Below, piece after piece: positions 17,233 through 24,812 of a DNA stretch of 64,000 bases. The notes beneath the pieces are model-generated. The model was not told where the DNA came from, did no database searches, and saw only the letters and a list, made by a program, of their open reading frames with translations. A program made the position numbers and the translations under genes. The stretch lies in assembly GCA_017502875.1 (NCBI GenBank), contig JAFVUF010000007.1:1-64000 (forward strand), written 5' to 3'. Position 1 is the first letter of the stretch; each line of letters opens with the position of its first letter. Source of the stretch: Clostridia bacterium. GTDB taxonomy: Bacteria > Bacillota > Clostridia > Oscillospirales > CAG-272.

Positions 17233-18324
17233 ATGTACGCAGAATATTGGAATTATATAGTAGGTGAGTATAATACCAATCAGTATGCTCAAGAATCAAC
17301 GATTCAGGCTCTTTGGGAAAACTATTTTTCTGAGATGTTCAATTATAAAAAAATTCTTAAGGAAATAGATCCCCAAAGATCTATCACGATAGGTAGTAGT
17401 CAACGAGCTATTCCAGATATAATTCTTCGCAGGAACAACCAAGATATAGTAGATGTAGAGCTGAAAAAATATGGTTTATCATTTTCTGATGATATGGAAA
17501 ATCAGCTTGTCAGTTATATGAATCAGCTTCATGTTTCGATAGGCGTTTTAGTGTGTCAAAAAATATACGTCTACGTATATGATTATATTGGAAATAAAAT
17601 AAAAAAACTTGAAATTCCTTTTGAAAAAAACAATCCGGACGGCATAAAATTTATTGAGCTTTTCCAAAAAGATAACTTTTCCAAAGATGCTATCGAGGCA
17701 TTTATTGATTCCAAGCAAGCTTTTGAAAAAAATGTAGAAAAAATCAAATCCGATATAAGCTTAGCTCTCATTTTAAAACTGCTTGGTGAACATTTCGGAA
17801 AAGAATACACAAATCAAGAATTTGAAGCGGCGCTTAGCTATATTGAGATTAAAATCAAAAAGACCTATTTGGTTGACGGCAACGATGACGGCAACGATGA
17901 CGGCGACGATGACGGCGACGATGACGGTGGCGATGACGGTGGCGATGACGGTGGCGATGGTGGTACGGGAATCAAAGACTATAGCAAATATCTTTTTGAA
18001 GGAGTTTGGTATAAGAAATGTCATCTTCCGGCAGCGGTAGTAAAGGCGTATGTAAGAGATAACCCGACTGTTACATATAACGAATTAGAGCAAGCATTTC
18101 CTAAAAAACTTCAAGGCTCACTTGGCGTGTTTCAAACAACAGGAAATGCACAGCGTTACAAAGATTTTAAAAAAAGATTCGTTACAGATCAAACAATAAT
18201 ACTGCAAGACGGTATCGCTATTTGGGTTTGCAATCAGTGGGGTGGTTCTGGAACAGAAAAAAATATTTATAGCTTTATAAGCAAAGCCGAGTTTTTGGGT
18301 TACAAAATCGAAGGTAAAAAGTAA
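17233..18324 (+). CDS. PD-(D/E)XK nuclease-like protein with Asp/Gly linker and C-terminal domain
   Basis: A 363-residue protein. Residues ~20-130 resemble the nuclease fold of type I restriction R-subunit N-termini: IPDIILRRNNQDIVDVELKKYG supplies D62, E76 and K78 in PD-x(n)-E-x-K order. Residues ~215-245 are an almost pure Asp/Gly/Asn linker from a 12-bp tandem repeat. The C-terminal ~105 residues (YLFEGVWYKKCHLPAAVVKAYV, VTYNELEQAFPKKLQGS) look like a compact helical domain similar to those attached to restriction-like nucleases, perhaps DNA-binding. No methyltransferase or helicase is adjacent. The gene is more AT-rich than its neighbours and is bracketed by near-identical terminator hairpins, suggesting a transferred single-gene cassette. 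A defence role is inferred. Confidence 0.65.
   Translation: MYAEYWNYIVGEYNTNQYAQESTIQALWENYFSEMFNYKKILKEIDPQRSITIGSSQRAIPDIILRRNNQDIVDVELKKYGLSFSDDMENQLVSYMNQLHVSIGVLVCQKIYVYVYDYIGNKIKKLEIPFEKNNPDGIKFIELFQKDNFSKDAIEAFIDSKQAFEKNVEKIKSDISLALILKLLGEHFGKEYTNQEFEAALSYIEIKIKKTYLVDGNDDGNDDGDDDGDDDGGDDGGDDGGDGGTGIKDYSKYLFEGVWYKKCHLPAAVVKAYVRDNPTVTYNELEQAFPKKLQGSLGVFQTTGNAQRYKDFKKRFVTDQTIILQDGIAIWVCNQWGGSGTEKNIYSFISKAEFLGYKIEGKK
17877..17962 (+). repeat. 12-bp in-frame tandem repeat in the nuclease-like gene
   Basis: About seven copies of a unit close to GGCGACGATGAC encode GNDD, GDDD and GGDD. This yields a very acidic flexible linker between the predicted nuclease and C-terminal domains. Variation in repeat number between strains would change linker length without a frameshift. 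Confidence 0.93.
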
Positions 18325-18372
18325 TTGCATAGCATTTTAAAATCATATTATTAAAATTTTAATACAAAAAAT

Positions 18373-18410
18373 GGACACATCATTTTAGGTTCTGCACCTC
18401 TGATGTGTCC
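18373..18410. terminator. Right bracketing hairpin of the nuclease cassette
   Basis: GGACACATCA (18373-18382) pairs perfectly with TGATGTGTCC (18401-18410), with A-run before and AATTTTGTTTTTT after. It can terminate both the nuclease-like gene and the convergent HTH gene. Confidence 0.8.
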
Positions 18411-18440
18411 AATTTTGTTTTTTATAAAAAGTATCTATGT

Positions 18441-18794
18441 TCAATTTCTCCTATACGTTTTATTGAGAATATCCGTAACTTTTTTTGCAAGCTCTAATTT
18501 TTCAGGCAGGCTTTTGCCTTCGGCATCGAGAATCGCCATCTCAATAAATTTAACGTCATCAACAGAAAATACCTTCCTATCCATATAAAAGCCCTTATTC
18601 TTTTCTAATTTTTTTATAGGATAGCCCATATCTTTAAGGAATTTTATATTACGGCACACGGTTTTTCTGTCGCAGGTGTATTTTTCACCCGAAAGGTTTC
18701 TCGCTATCTGCGCCTGAGTAAGCGGATGCTTTTCGTCGGTGAATGCGCTAAGCTCGTTTAATATCATTAATATAAGCTGCTTTTTAGATTCCAT
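18441..18794 (-). CDS. WYL-type transcription regulator truncated after its HTH domain
   Basis: A 117-residue protein. Residues ~1-70 form the DeoR/HTH_11-like winged helix of WYL regulators (ILNELSAFTDEKHPLTQAQIARNL, CDRKTVCRNIKFLKDMGYPI, then the KGFYM wing). Residues ~75-115 match only the helix that normally leads into the WYL ligand domain (FSVDDVKFIEMAILDAEGKSLPEKL). The WYL barrel itself is absent, so the ligand sensor is missing. Full-length relatives (BrxR, CapW) are known to control defence operons. An identical operator word lies in its own promoter and in that of the divergent gene at 18984, so it probably regulates both. Confidence 0.75.
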   Translation of the reverse strand: MESKKQLILMILNELSAFTDEKHPLTQAQIARNLSGEKYTCDRKTVCRNIKFLKDMGYPIKKLEKNKGFYMDRKVFSVDDVKFIEMAILDAEGKSLPEKLELAKKVTDILNKTYRRN

Positions 18795-18815
18795 ATTTTT
18801 CGCCCTCCTACTTAT

Positions 18816-18842
18816 ATTATATCACATATATTGTACCAAAAA
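18816..18842 (-). promoter_or_regulatory. Operator and -10 of the truncated-WYL gene
   Basis: On the minus strand TTTTTGGTACAA (complement of 18831-18842), 9 bp, then TATAAT (complement of 18816-18821). The same 12-bp word stands at the same 9-bp distance from TATAAT in the divergent promoter. Confidence 0.75.
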
Positions 18843-18903
18843 CGCCCTATACTGTCAAGTTTTTTAATTTTGAAAAAATATTTTTTCAAAAAACAGCGGG
18901 TGA

Positions 18904-18930
18904 TTTTTGGTACAACCGATATGCTATAAT
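18904..18930 (+). promoter_or_regulatory. Operator and -10 of the 18984 gene
   Basis: TTTTTGGTACAA (18904-18915), 9 bp, then TATAAT (18925-18930). The word covers the -35 position, as expected for a repressor site or an activator site replacing a -35. Confidence 0.75.
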
Positions 18931-18983
18931 AGATATAGAGGCTAAAATTTGAAAAACAATGAAAACAGTAGGAGGAATTAAAA

Positions 18984-19874
18984 GTGAGTAATTTATTTTC
19001 AGGCGCGTTTCCCTCGGAATTTGAGATGAATGAGGAGCGTTTTGCGGAAATTCAAAAGGAATACTGTTGGTTTACTCTACCTTTTTATGAACAGTTACCA
19101 GAGATTGATTCGAATTTGGATGTATTGGATGGGGGGATTTTGAGAGATGACAAGTGTGTTCAACGTCATATCTTTGCTATGATTTTTGGTGGATCCGGCT
19201 ATTCGGTGAATTTATCAAAAGCCAAAGTGCTTGCAATGATAAAGCTCAGGCAAATTGAAAAACGGGAACCCGAAGATAGAACACCTGATAATCCTGAATT
19301 TGTTGAATGGCTTGGACTATATGCAAAGTACAACATACTTTTAGGAACGGTTTTTACTTATCTGCACTATTATCCACTCGCCGCAGCTTTATTAATGAAC
19401 GGATTAAAAACACGAGCTGTTAATCTATTTATGCCATATTGCGACTTTATTAAATACGTTCTCTCTAAAGTTGCGGAAATGCCTGCCGAACCTGCTGAAT
19501 ACGATGGATGCGGTTTTTCCGTTGATGAGCCTATGGGCAGTCAAGAATTCTATAAAGGAGAATTAATTGTAAGCGCGGCAGAAACGATAATCCCTGCTCT
19601 CGAAGGAAACAATGGCGAAATAATTTTATCATATATCGGGGGGCAACGATACGGTAATTTAAAGCGTTTGGGTTCACGCAACAGTGAAAAATTCCGGAGC
19701 ATAATTGATGTCTATGAAGTTTTAATGGTCGATCGTCATTTCAAAATAAAAAAACTAAAACTCTACTTTAACGGGTATTTTTCAGCGCAAAGTGGATTTA
19801 CCATACGTTTGCCCAAAGGCTTTCGCCTTGATCCGCTAAGCAGAGCAGCGCAAATGTTTAGAGTAATTGAATAA
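18984..19874 (+). CDS. Unrecognised 296-residue protein divergent from WYL-type regulator
   Basis: I do not recognise this protein. It starts with GTG at 18984 behind a strong site (GTAGGAGGAATTAAAA) and begins MSNLFSGAFPSEFEMNEERF. Residues ~115-150 contain a moderately hydrophobic stretch (LLGTVFTYLHYYPLAAALLMNGL) that may be a buried helix or a membrane segment. The C-terminal third is basic and beta-like (FKIKKLKLYFNGYFSAQSGFTIRLPKGFRLDPL). No catalytic motif is obvious. AT-rich composition, a promoter shared in design with the divergent regulator, and a small partner gene 65 bp downstream suggest an accessory module. Confidence 0.6.
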   Translation: MSNLFSGAFPSEFEMNEERFAEIQKEYCWFTLPFYEQLPEIDSNLDVLDGGILRDDKCVQRHIFAMIFGGSGYSVNLSKAKVLAMIKLRQIEKREPEDRTPDNPEFVEWLGLYAKYNILLGTVFTYLHYYPLAAALLMNGLKTRAVNLFMPYCDFIKYVLSKVAEMPAEPAEYDGCGFSVDEPMGSQEFYKGELIVSAAETIIPALEGNNGEIILSYIGGQRYGNLKRLGSRNSEKFRSIIDVYEVLMVDRHFKIKKLKLYFNGYFSAQSGFTIRLPKGFRLDPLSRAAQMFRVIE

Positions 19875-19939
19875 ATTTTAGATAATATCACATTTAGAAA
19901 ATTTATTAATTAATTAAATAAATGAAAAAGGAGTATATT

Positions 19940-20209
19940 ATGGTAGAGGGATTTGTAACTTATCTTGTAGGACGGGGGTATAGATTGACTACGCGCAGCG
20001 GAAAGAATAGCACAGTATACAGCTACATAAAAGCAATTACTGACGTTTGCGATTGGGAGGGCATAAGCTTGGAAACGCTTGAGGATAGAATTGTCGAGAT
20101 CGTTCCTCGGTACGATGTGGGCGGACCGAATGAAGATTTGGGAAGTAAATCTCACCGTACTGTAATCAACGCTTTGAAGCGTTTCAAAGAGTTTGTGCAG
20201 AGCAGATAA
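19940..20209 (+). CDS. Small protein resembling an integrase core-binding (SAM-like) domain
   Basis: An 89-residue protein. The ATG at 19940 is preferred over the in-frame ATG at 19922, because AAAAGGAGTATATT gives a correctly spaced ribosome site for 19940 and none exists for 19922. The sequence (FVTYLVGRGYRLTTRSGKNSTVYSYIKAITDVCDWEGISLETL, then SHRTVINALKRFKEFVQ) reads as a four-helix bundle like the N-terminal SAM-like domain of tyrosine recombinases. No catalytic domain (R-H-R-Y) follows. It may be a free DNA-binding module. It lies downstream of the unknown 18984 gene and ends before a strong terminator. Confidence 0.6.
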   Translation: MVEGFVTYLVGRGYRLTTRSGKNSTVYSYIKAITDVCDWEGISLETLEDRIVEIVPRYDVGGPNEDLGSKSHRTVINALKRFKEFVQSR

Positions 20210-20216
20210 AAAAACA

Positions 20217-20250
20217 AATCGGCTCAGCGCATTTGCGCTGAGCCGATTTT
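20217..20250. terminator. Strong bidirectional terminator
   Basis: AATCGGCTCAGCGC, loop ATTT, GCGCTGAGCCGATT: a 14-bp perfect stem with A-rich sequence upstream and TTTTAG downstream. On the minus strand the trailing run is TTTGTTTTTTT. Confidence 0.93.
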
Positions 20251-20255
20251 AGTAT

Positions 20256-20639
20256 CTAATGGTTACTATCACAAAGCATCAAAATTCCTGCAATCGTATT
20301 TACAAACAAAAGAGAACAAATCTTAAATCCCGTAGTTATTGGCTCACCGCGCTTTATTTTGTTCCAATAGGAAATAGTCATCGGCAAACACCATGCAAGA
20401 CCGATGCAGCATGTATAAAGAGCCATTACAACTGTTCCTATAATCATAAATATTTTGGCGGCTTTTGTAACACCGGTTTCTTGTATGTATGGCGGTTGGG
20501 GCGTAAAGAAATTTGCGTTTTGTTCTGGGGTGGGTGTTTGAGGCGTGAATTGAGAACTGTTTTCTACCGGACAGCCACATTTCACGCAGACAACAGCTTC
20601 ATCAAAGAGCTGTGTGCCACATTTTGCACAGTATTTCAT
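20256..20639 (-). CDS. Zinc-ribbon membrane protein
   Basis: A 127-residue protein. The N-terminal zinc ribbon reads MKYCAKCGTQLFDEAVVCVKCGCPV (two C-x2-C knuckles). A Gln/Thr/Pro-rich spacer follows, then two hydrophobic segments (IFMIIGTVVMALYTCCIGLAW and ICSLLFVNTIAGILMLC). Such proteins are common in Firmicutes and have no settled function. It is the downstream member of a tandem pair with the gene at 20676, whose first 25 residues are very similar, suggesting duplication followed by divergence of the membrane part. The ribosome site is AGGAGGATATCATC. Confidence 0.8.
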   Translation of the reverse strand: MKYCAKCGTQLFDEAVVCVKCGCPVENSSQFTPQTPTPEQNANFFTPQPPYIQETGVTKAAKIFMIIGTVVMALYTCCIGLAWCLPMTISYWNKIKRGEPITTGFKICSLLFVNTIAGILMLCDSNH

Positions 20640-20675
20640 GATGATATCCTCCTAAAAGTTAATTAACCTAAATTA

Positions 20676-21170
20676 TTACAAACACAGTAAAATGAAGGTA
20701 AGAGTAAATGAAATTATGGAAACGGTAAGCCTGCTTATACTTGTAAACAATCGCTCGAATTTATGTTTTTCCAAAAGAGTCATTACAAAAGAAATGATAC
20801 CGAAAGCAAGCGCAACTCCCGAAAAAATTAAGGCAATGATTATAATATCAGAGTCGAGGTTGAAGTAAGTAGAAACACCGGTAATGTACTCTTCTTTTAA
20901 TACTTTTTCTGTTTCTAAGCGTGATCTAACATAGGGATCACCGAAACCTAAAAACAAGAAAAATAGTGATATTGCGAGTGCTAAGGAGTGAACAAAATTT
21001 GAAACAACCAAAAGTATGGAGGGCTCGCCATTAGCTCTGGGGGGACGAGGGGGCTTTACTTTGATTGGTTTTGATTGGGGTAGAGGAGTGTTCCCCACCA
21101 TGCACCCGCATTTTACACAAATTATCGCTTCATCACAAAGCTCCGCGCCACATTTGGTACAAAATTTCAT
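20676..21170 (-). CDS. Zinc-ribbon membrane protein, paralogue
   Basis: A 164-residue protein with an N-terminal zinc ribbon (MKFCTKCGAELCDEAIICVKCGCMV) nearly matching that of the next gene. A basic proline-rich spacer (IKVKPPRPPR) and three hydrophobic segments follow (ILLVVSNFVHSLALAISLFFLFLG; IIIIALIFSGVALAFGIISFVMTLL; LTVSIISFTLTFILLCL). The function is unknown. It has its own sigma-A promoter and probably drives both paralogues. Confidence 0.8.
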   Translation of the reverse strand: MKFCTKCGAELCDEAIICVKCGCMVGNTPLPQSKPIKVKPPRPPRANGEPSILLVVSNFVHSLALAISLFFLFLGFGDPYVRSRLETEKVLKEEYITGVSTYFNLDSDIIIIALIFSGVALAFGIISFVMTLLEKHKFERLFTSISRLTVSIISFTLTFILLCL

Positions 21171-21222
21171 GACTTGTCCTCCTAAGTGATATAAGTAAAT
21201 CGTTCATTTGAGTTATGTCCAC

Positions 21223-21251
21223 ATTATAACACATTTCTTTTTGAATGTCAA
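21223..21251 (-). promoter_or_regulatory. Promoter of the zinc-ribbon pair
   Basis: On the minus strand perfect TTGACA (complement of 21246-21251), a 17-bp spacer and perfect TATAAT (complement of 21223-21228). Confidence 0.85.
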
Positions 21252-21440
21252 TTCTTTGTAGGGAATTTATTTTGCTACCATTGATTTTTTCAGTTCCCCG
21301 CTTTTTGAAGATTTAGAGCAGGAGATAAGATAGATATTCTTTATTTGGAACGTTTACTTTTCAGCATAGTTTAAAGTTCTTCCTATTTAATAAAATGCCT
21401 ATACTGAAAATTTTTAGGCATAGTCATAATGACGATTTAG

Positions 21441-21487
21441 ACACAAGATATATGTATATTTTGTCGAATTAACACAATATATGTAAA
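21441..21487 (+). promoter_or_regulatory. Tandem NrdR-box-like sites upstream of nrdD
   Basis: ACACAAGATATATGTA (21441-21456) and ACACAATATATGTAAA (21472-21487), starts 31 bp apart, resemble the paired 16-bp ACAC-TATAT-GTGT boxes bound by NrdR. They lie about 100-150 bp before nrdD. The match at the 3' half of each box is loose. Confidence 0.55.
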
Positions 21488-21515
21488 ACTGTTGCATATG
21501 CAACAGTTTTATTTT
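21485..21515 (+). terminator. Terminator-like hairpin in the nrdD leader
   Basis: AAAACTGTTGC, loop ATAT, GCAACAGTTTT followed by ATTTTTG: an 11-bp perfect stem with a T-rich tail. It stands between the NrdR-like boxes and the start codon, so it either ends incoming transcription or attenuates nrdD. The rest of the 418-bp gap shows nothing clear apart from an ATGCCTA/TAGGCAT stem near 21400. Confidence 0.6.
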
Positions 21516-21588
21516 TGCTCTTGATTTATAATATTCTTTGCTGATGATTTTAGTTTTTTTACATAATTTTAAGTGAGGGAGAAAAGAT

Positions 21589-23715
21589 ATGCAGGTAGTA
21601 AAAAGAGACGGTACTATAACCGACTATGACAGAAGCAAAATCGTTGTAGCCATTGAAAAGGCAAACAACGAAGTAGAAGAATTAGAGAGAGCCACACAGA
21701 GTGAGATAGACTCCATTCTTAAATATATTGAAGGCAAGAAGCGCAAGAGAATGCTCGTTGAGGACATTCAGGATATGATAGAGGACAAGCTGATGGAGTA
21801 CGGACACTACCAGCTTGCCAGAACCTACATCATCTACCGTTATTCAAGAGCGCTCGTCCGTAAGGCTAACACCACCGACGACAGCATTTTAAGCCTTATC
21901 CGTAACGCAAACAAGGACGTTATGGAGGAGAACAGCAACAAGAACGCCATCGCGGCTTCAACTCAGAGAGACCTTATCGCAGGAGAGGTTTCCAAAGACC
22001 TTACCCGCCGCGTTCTGCTTCCCGAAAAAATTTCAAAGGCGCACGACGACGGTGTTCTTCACTTCCACGACGCCGACTATTTCCTTCAGCCGATATTCAA
22101 CTGCTGCCTTATTGACATCGGAAATATGCTCGACAACGGCACCGTTATGAACGGCAAGCTTATTGAAAGCCCCAAGAGCTTCCAGGTAGCCTGTACCATC
22201 GTAACCCAGATAATTGCGGCGGTAGCTTCCTCGCAGTACGGCGGACAGAGCGTTGACATTCATCACCTCGGCAAGTATCTGCGTAAGAGCTACGAGAAGT
22301 TCCGCGCTCATACCGTTGAGGTAATCGGCGAGAACGCGGACGAGGAGCTTATCGACCGTATCGCAAGACAGAGAACTCAGGACGAGCTTCGCTCCGGTGT
22401 TCAGACCATTCAGTATCAGATAAATACCCTTATGACCACTAACGGTCAGTCTCCCTTCGTTACCCTTTTCCTCAATCTCGACAAGGACGATCCGTACATT
22501 GAGGAGAACGCTATGATAATCGAGGAGATATTAAATCAGCGTCTCCAAGGTATCAAGAACGAGCAGGGCGTTTACATCACCCCCGCATTCCCCAAGCTCG
22601 TTTACGTGCTTGACGAGCATAACTGCTTAAAGGGCGGTAAGTACGACTACATCACCGAGCTTGCCGTTAAATGCTCCGCTAAGAGAATGTACCCCGACTA
22701 CATCTCCGCAAAGAAGATGCGCGAGAACTACGACGGAAACGTTTTCAGTCCTATGGGCTGCCGTTCATTCCTTTCTCCCTGGAAGGACGAGAACGGAAAC
22801 TTCAAGTTCGAGGGACGCTTCAATCAGGGCGTTGTTTCCATCAATCTTCCTCAGATAGGTATAATCGCAAACGGCGACGAGAAGATATTCTGGGAGCTTA
22901 TGGACGAGAGACTTCAGCTTTGCTACGAGGCTCTTATGTGCCGTCATCGCTCGCTTCAGGGTATTATTTCCGACGTTTCTCCCGTCCACTGGCAGTACGG
23001 CGCTATCGCGCGTCTCAAGAAGGGCGAGACCATCGACAAGTATCTCTACGGCGGCTATTCCACGCTTTCGCTCGGTTATATCGGTCTTTACGAGGTAACG
23101 GTGGCTATGACGGGCGAATCTCATACCACCGAGAAGGGTAAGGAGTTCGCTCTGCGTGTTATGAAGCGTCTGCGCGAGGCTACCGATAAGTGGAAGGCTG
23201 ACACGGGACTTGGCTTTGCGCTTTACGGAACGCCTGCCGAGTCGCTCTGCTACCGCTTCGCGAGAATCGACAAGAAGCTTTACGGAACGATAAGGGATAT
23301 CACCGACAAGGGCTATTACACTAACTCCTATCACGTTGACGTCCGCGAGGAGATCGACGCGTTCAGCAAGTTCGAGTTCGAGAGCCAGTTCCAGACCATT
23401 TCGTCCGGCGGAGCTATCTCATACGTTGAGATACCGAATATGAGACATAATCTTAAAGCGCTTGCCGAGATTGTCAGATTTATTTACGACAATATTCAGT
23501 ATGCCGAGTTCAATACCAAGAGCGACTATTGCCACGAGTGCGGCTACGACGGCGAGATAATCATCAACAAGGACGGCGAGTGGGAGTGTCCCGCCTGCGG
23601 TAACAAGGATCACGCGAAGATGAACGTTACCCGCCGTACCTGCGGTTATCTTGGCGAGAACTTCTGGAACGTAGGTAAGACCAAGGAAATCGCGTCGAGA
23701 GTTCTCCATATTTGA
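21589..23715 (+). CDS. nrdD: Anaerobic (class III) ribonucleoside-triphosphate reductase
   Basis: A 708-residue class III reductase that makes dNTPs under anaerobiosis with a glycyl radical. An N-terminal ATP-cone (residues ~1-90, MQVVKRDGTITDYDRSKIVVAIEKA) acts as the allosteric dATP/ATP sensor. The barrel follows, with FNCCLIDI and SPMGCRSFLSPW carrying substrate-site Cys. Near the C-terminus are a zinc site (CHECGYDGE...CPACGNKD) and the radical motif RRTCGYLGENFW, with the Gly in GYLG. The activase nrdG is 205 bp downstream. The ribosome site is GTGAGGGAGAAAAGAT. Confidence 0.95.
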   Translation: MQVVKRDGTITDYDRSKIVVAIEKANNEVEELERATQSEIDSILKYIEGKKRKRMLVEDIQDMIEDKLMEYGHYQLARTYIIYRYSRALVRKANTTDDSILSLIRNANKDVMEENSNKNAIAASTQRDLIAGEVSKDLTRRVLLPEKISKAHDDGVLHFHDADYFLQPIFNCCLIDIGNMLDNGTVMNGKLIESPKSFQVACTIVTQIIAAVASSQYGGQSVDIHHLGKYLRKSYEKFRAHTVEVIGENADEELIDRIARQRTQDELRSGVQTIQYQINTLMTTNGQSPFVTLFLNLDKDDPYIEENAMIIEEILNQRLQGIKNEQGVYITPAFPKLVYVLDEHNCLKGGKYDYITELAVKCSAKRMYPDYISAKKMRENYDGNVFSPMGCRSFLSPWKDENGNFKFEGRFNQGVVSINLPQIGIIANGDEKIFWELMDERLQLCYEALMCRHRSLQGIISDVSPVHWQYGAIARLKKGETIDKYLYGGYSTLSLGYIGLYEVTVAMTGESHTTEKGKEFALRVMKRLREATDKWKADTGLGFALYGTPAESLCYRFARIDKKLYGTIRDITDKGYYTNSYHVDVREEIDAFSKFEFESQFQTISSGGAISYVEIPNMRHNLKALAEIVRFIYDNIQYAEFNTKSDYCHECGYDGEIIINKDGEWECPACGNKDHAKMNVTRRTCGYLGENFWNVGKTKEIASRVLHI

Positions 23716-23728
23716 TTTGCGTATAATA

Positions 23729-23806
23729 AGAGATACGCGCTTTCTTGAAAGAAAGCTGCGCAAAGAACTCTCTTACACCGATAGCATTTAACTATCGGTG
23801 TAAGAG
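23729..23806 (+). repeat. Family A two-hairpin element, copy A2
   Basis: GAGATACGC, hairpin GCTTTCTTGAAAGAAAGC enclosed by CGC/GCG, then CAAAGAACTC, then second hairpin TCTTACACCGATAG paired with CTATCGGTGTAAGA. It begins 14 bp after the nrdD stop. Confidence 0.85.
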
Positions 23807-23872
23807 AAAGCCTTGTATAATTTCTTTTAAGTAAGCAGGTACTTCCTATGATAATAGGAATTCTAATACTAT

Positions 23873-23898
23873 GGGCGAACTTTAGTTCGCCTATTTTA
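23873..23898 (+). terminator. Hairpin with T-rich tail between nrdD and nrdG
   Basis: GGGCGAAC, loop TTTA, GTTCGCC followed by TATTTTAG. It could weaken read-through into nrdG. Confidence 0.5.
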
Positions 23899-23920
23899 GA
23901 TAATAAGGATAGAAATTAAG

Positions 23921-24460
23921 ATGAATTACGCAACTATTAAGCCACTTGACGTCGCAAACGGAGAGGGCATACGGGTTTCGCTGTTCGTTTCCGGCTGCAC
24001 GCATCACTGCCCCGAATGCTTTAACAGCGAGGCGTGGGATTTTAATTACGGAGAGCCGTATACGGACGTAGTCGAGGAGAAGGTGCTGACGCTTCTCGGC
24101 AAATCAATGGTTCAGGGGCTTTCGCTTCTTGGTGGCGAGCCGTTTGAGCCGTGTAATCAGCGAGTGCTTGTGAAGCTGCTCCGCAGGGCGAGGGAGCTTT
24201 ATCCCGAAAAGACCGTTTGGTGCTACACGGGCTACGTTTACGATAAGGAACTAAAGCAACCGAGCCGAGCGAGGTGCGAGGTAACTGACGAGATGCTTTC
24301 GATGATTGACGTTTTGGTTGACGGGCGCTTTGAAAAGGACAGGAAAAATCTCAATTTACGGTTCAGAGGTTCGACAAATCAACGGGTTCTGGACTTGAAG
24401 GCAACTGAAAAAGCGGGTGAGATAGTCCTTTGGCAAGGGCTTTCGGAGGAAAAGCTTTAA
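23921..24460 (+). CDS. nrdG: Anaerobic ribonucleotide reductase activating protein
   Basis: A 179-residue radical SAM activase that generates the glycyl radical on NrdD. The cluster motif is CTHHCPEC (C-x3-C-x2-C) near residue 26, preceded by the typical PLDVANGEGIRVSLFVSGC. GGEPFEP is the SAM-contacting segment. Length fits the short NrdG type without extra ferredoxin domains. It lies downstream of nrdD after a family A element and a hairpin, so its level may be set separately. Confidence 0.95.
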   Translation: MNYATIKPLDVANGEGIRVSLFVSGCTHHCPECFNSEAWDFNYGEPYTDVVEEKVLTLLGKSMVQGLSLLGGEPFEPCNQRVLVKLLRRARELYPEKTVWCYTGYVYDKELKQPSRARCEVTDEMLSMIDVLVDGRFEKDRKNLNLRFRGSTNQRVLDLKATEKAGEIVLWQGLSEEKL

Positions 24461-24462
24461 GG

Positions 24463-24790
24463 CTTAAACAGAAGTTCACAGTGTTTAGAAGTTTCGTCAA
24501 CCTTTTCAAAGGTTGCGCTGTCAAGGGCGCGGAGCCCTTGTCGTCAGTCGCAACGGACGAAATACCCATATCGGCGTTTCTTTTTTGTTACTTTTTTCTT
24601 TGCGCCTACTTCTTGCAAAGAAAAAAGTTATCGCACTGTCAGGCAACGACCTGCGGCGAAACTGCGGCGCGAGCTTTTGAGAACGTCGAGCATTTCGAGC
24701 GCCGCAAAGCTGCTACATGCTGCTTGTCGCTTAAATGCGCCTACTTCTTGCAAAGAAAAAAGTTATCGCACCGTGGGTGCGAATTATCTT
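24463..24790 (+). repeat. Family B modular hairpin repeat, copy 4
   Basis: The nrdG-dut gap is almost all repeat: CAGAAGTTCACAGTGTTTAG, AACCTTT/AAAGGTT stem, CAAGGGC/GCCCTTG stem, GCAACGGACGAAAT, the long CTTTTTTCTTTGC stem, then a P-module piece (GAGAACGTCGAGCATTTCG) and a second partial CTTCTTGCAAAGAAAAAAG stem. The order shows rearrangement within the element. Confidence 0.85.
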
Positions 24791-24812
24791 GTTGAAAAAG
24801 AGGTCAAAAATC

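Noticed and set aside
24735..24812. N-terminal extension of dut
   Set aside because: It would encode part of a family B repeat and has no ribosome site; the dUTPase family begins at the ATG at 24813.
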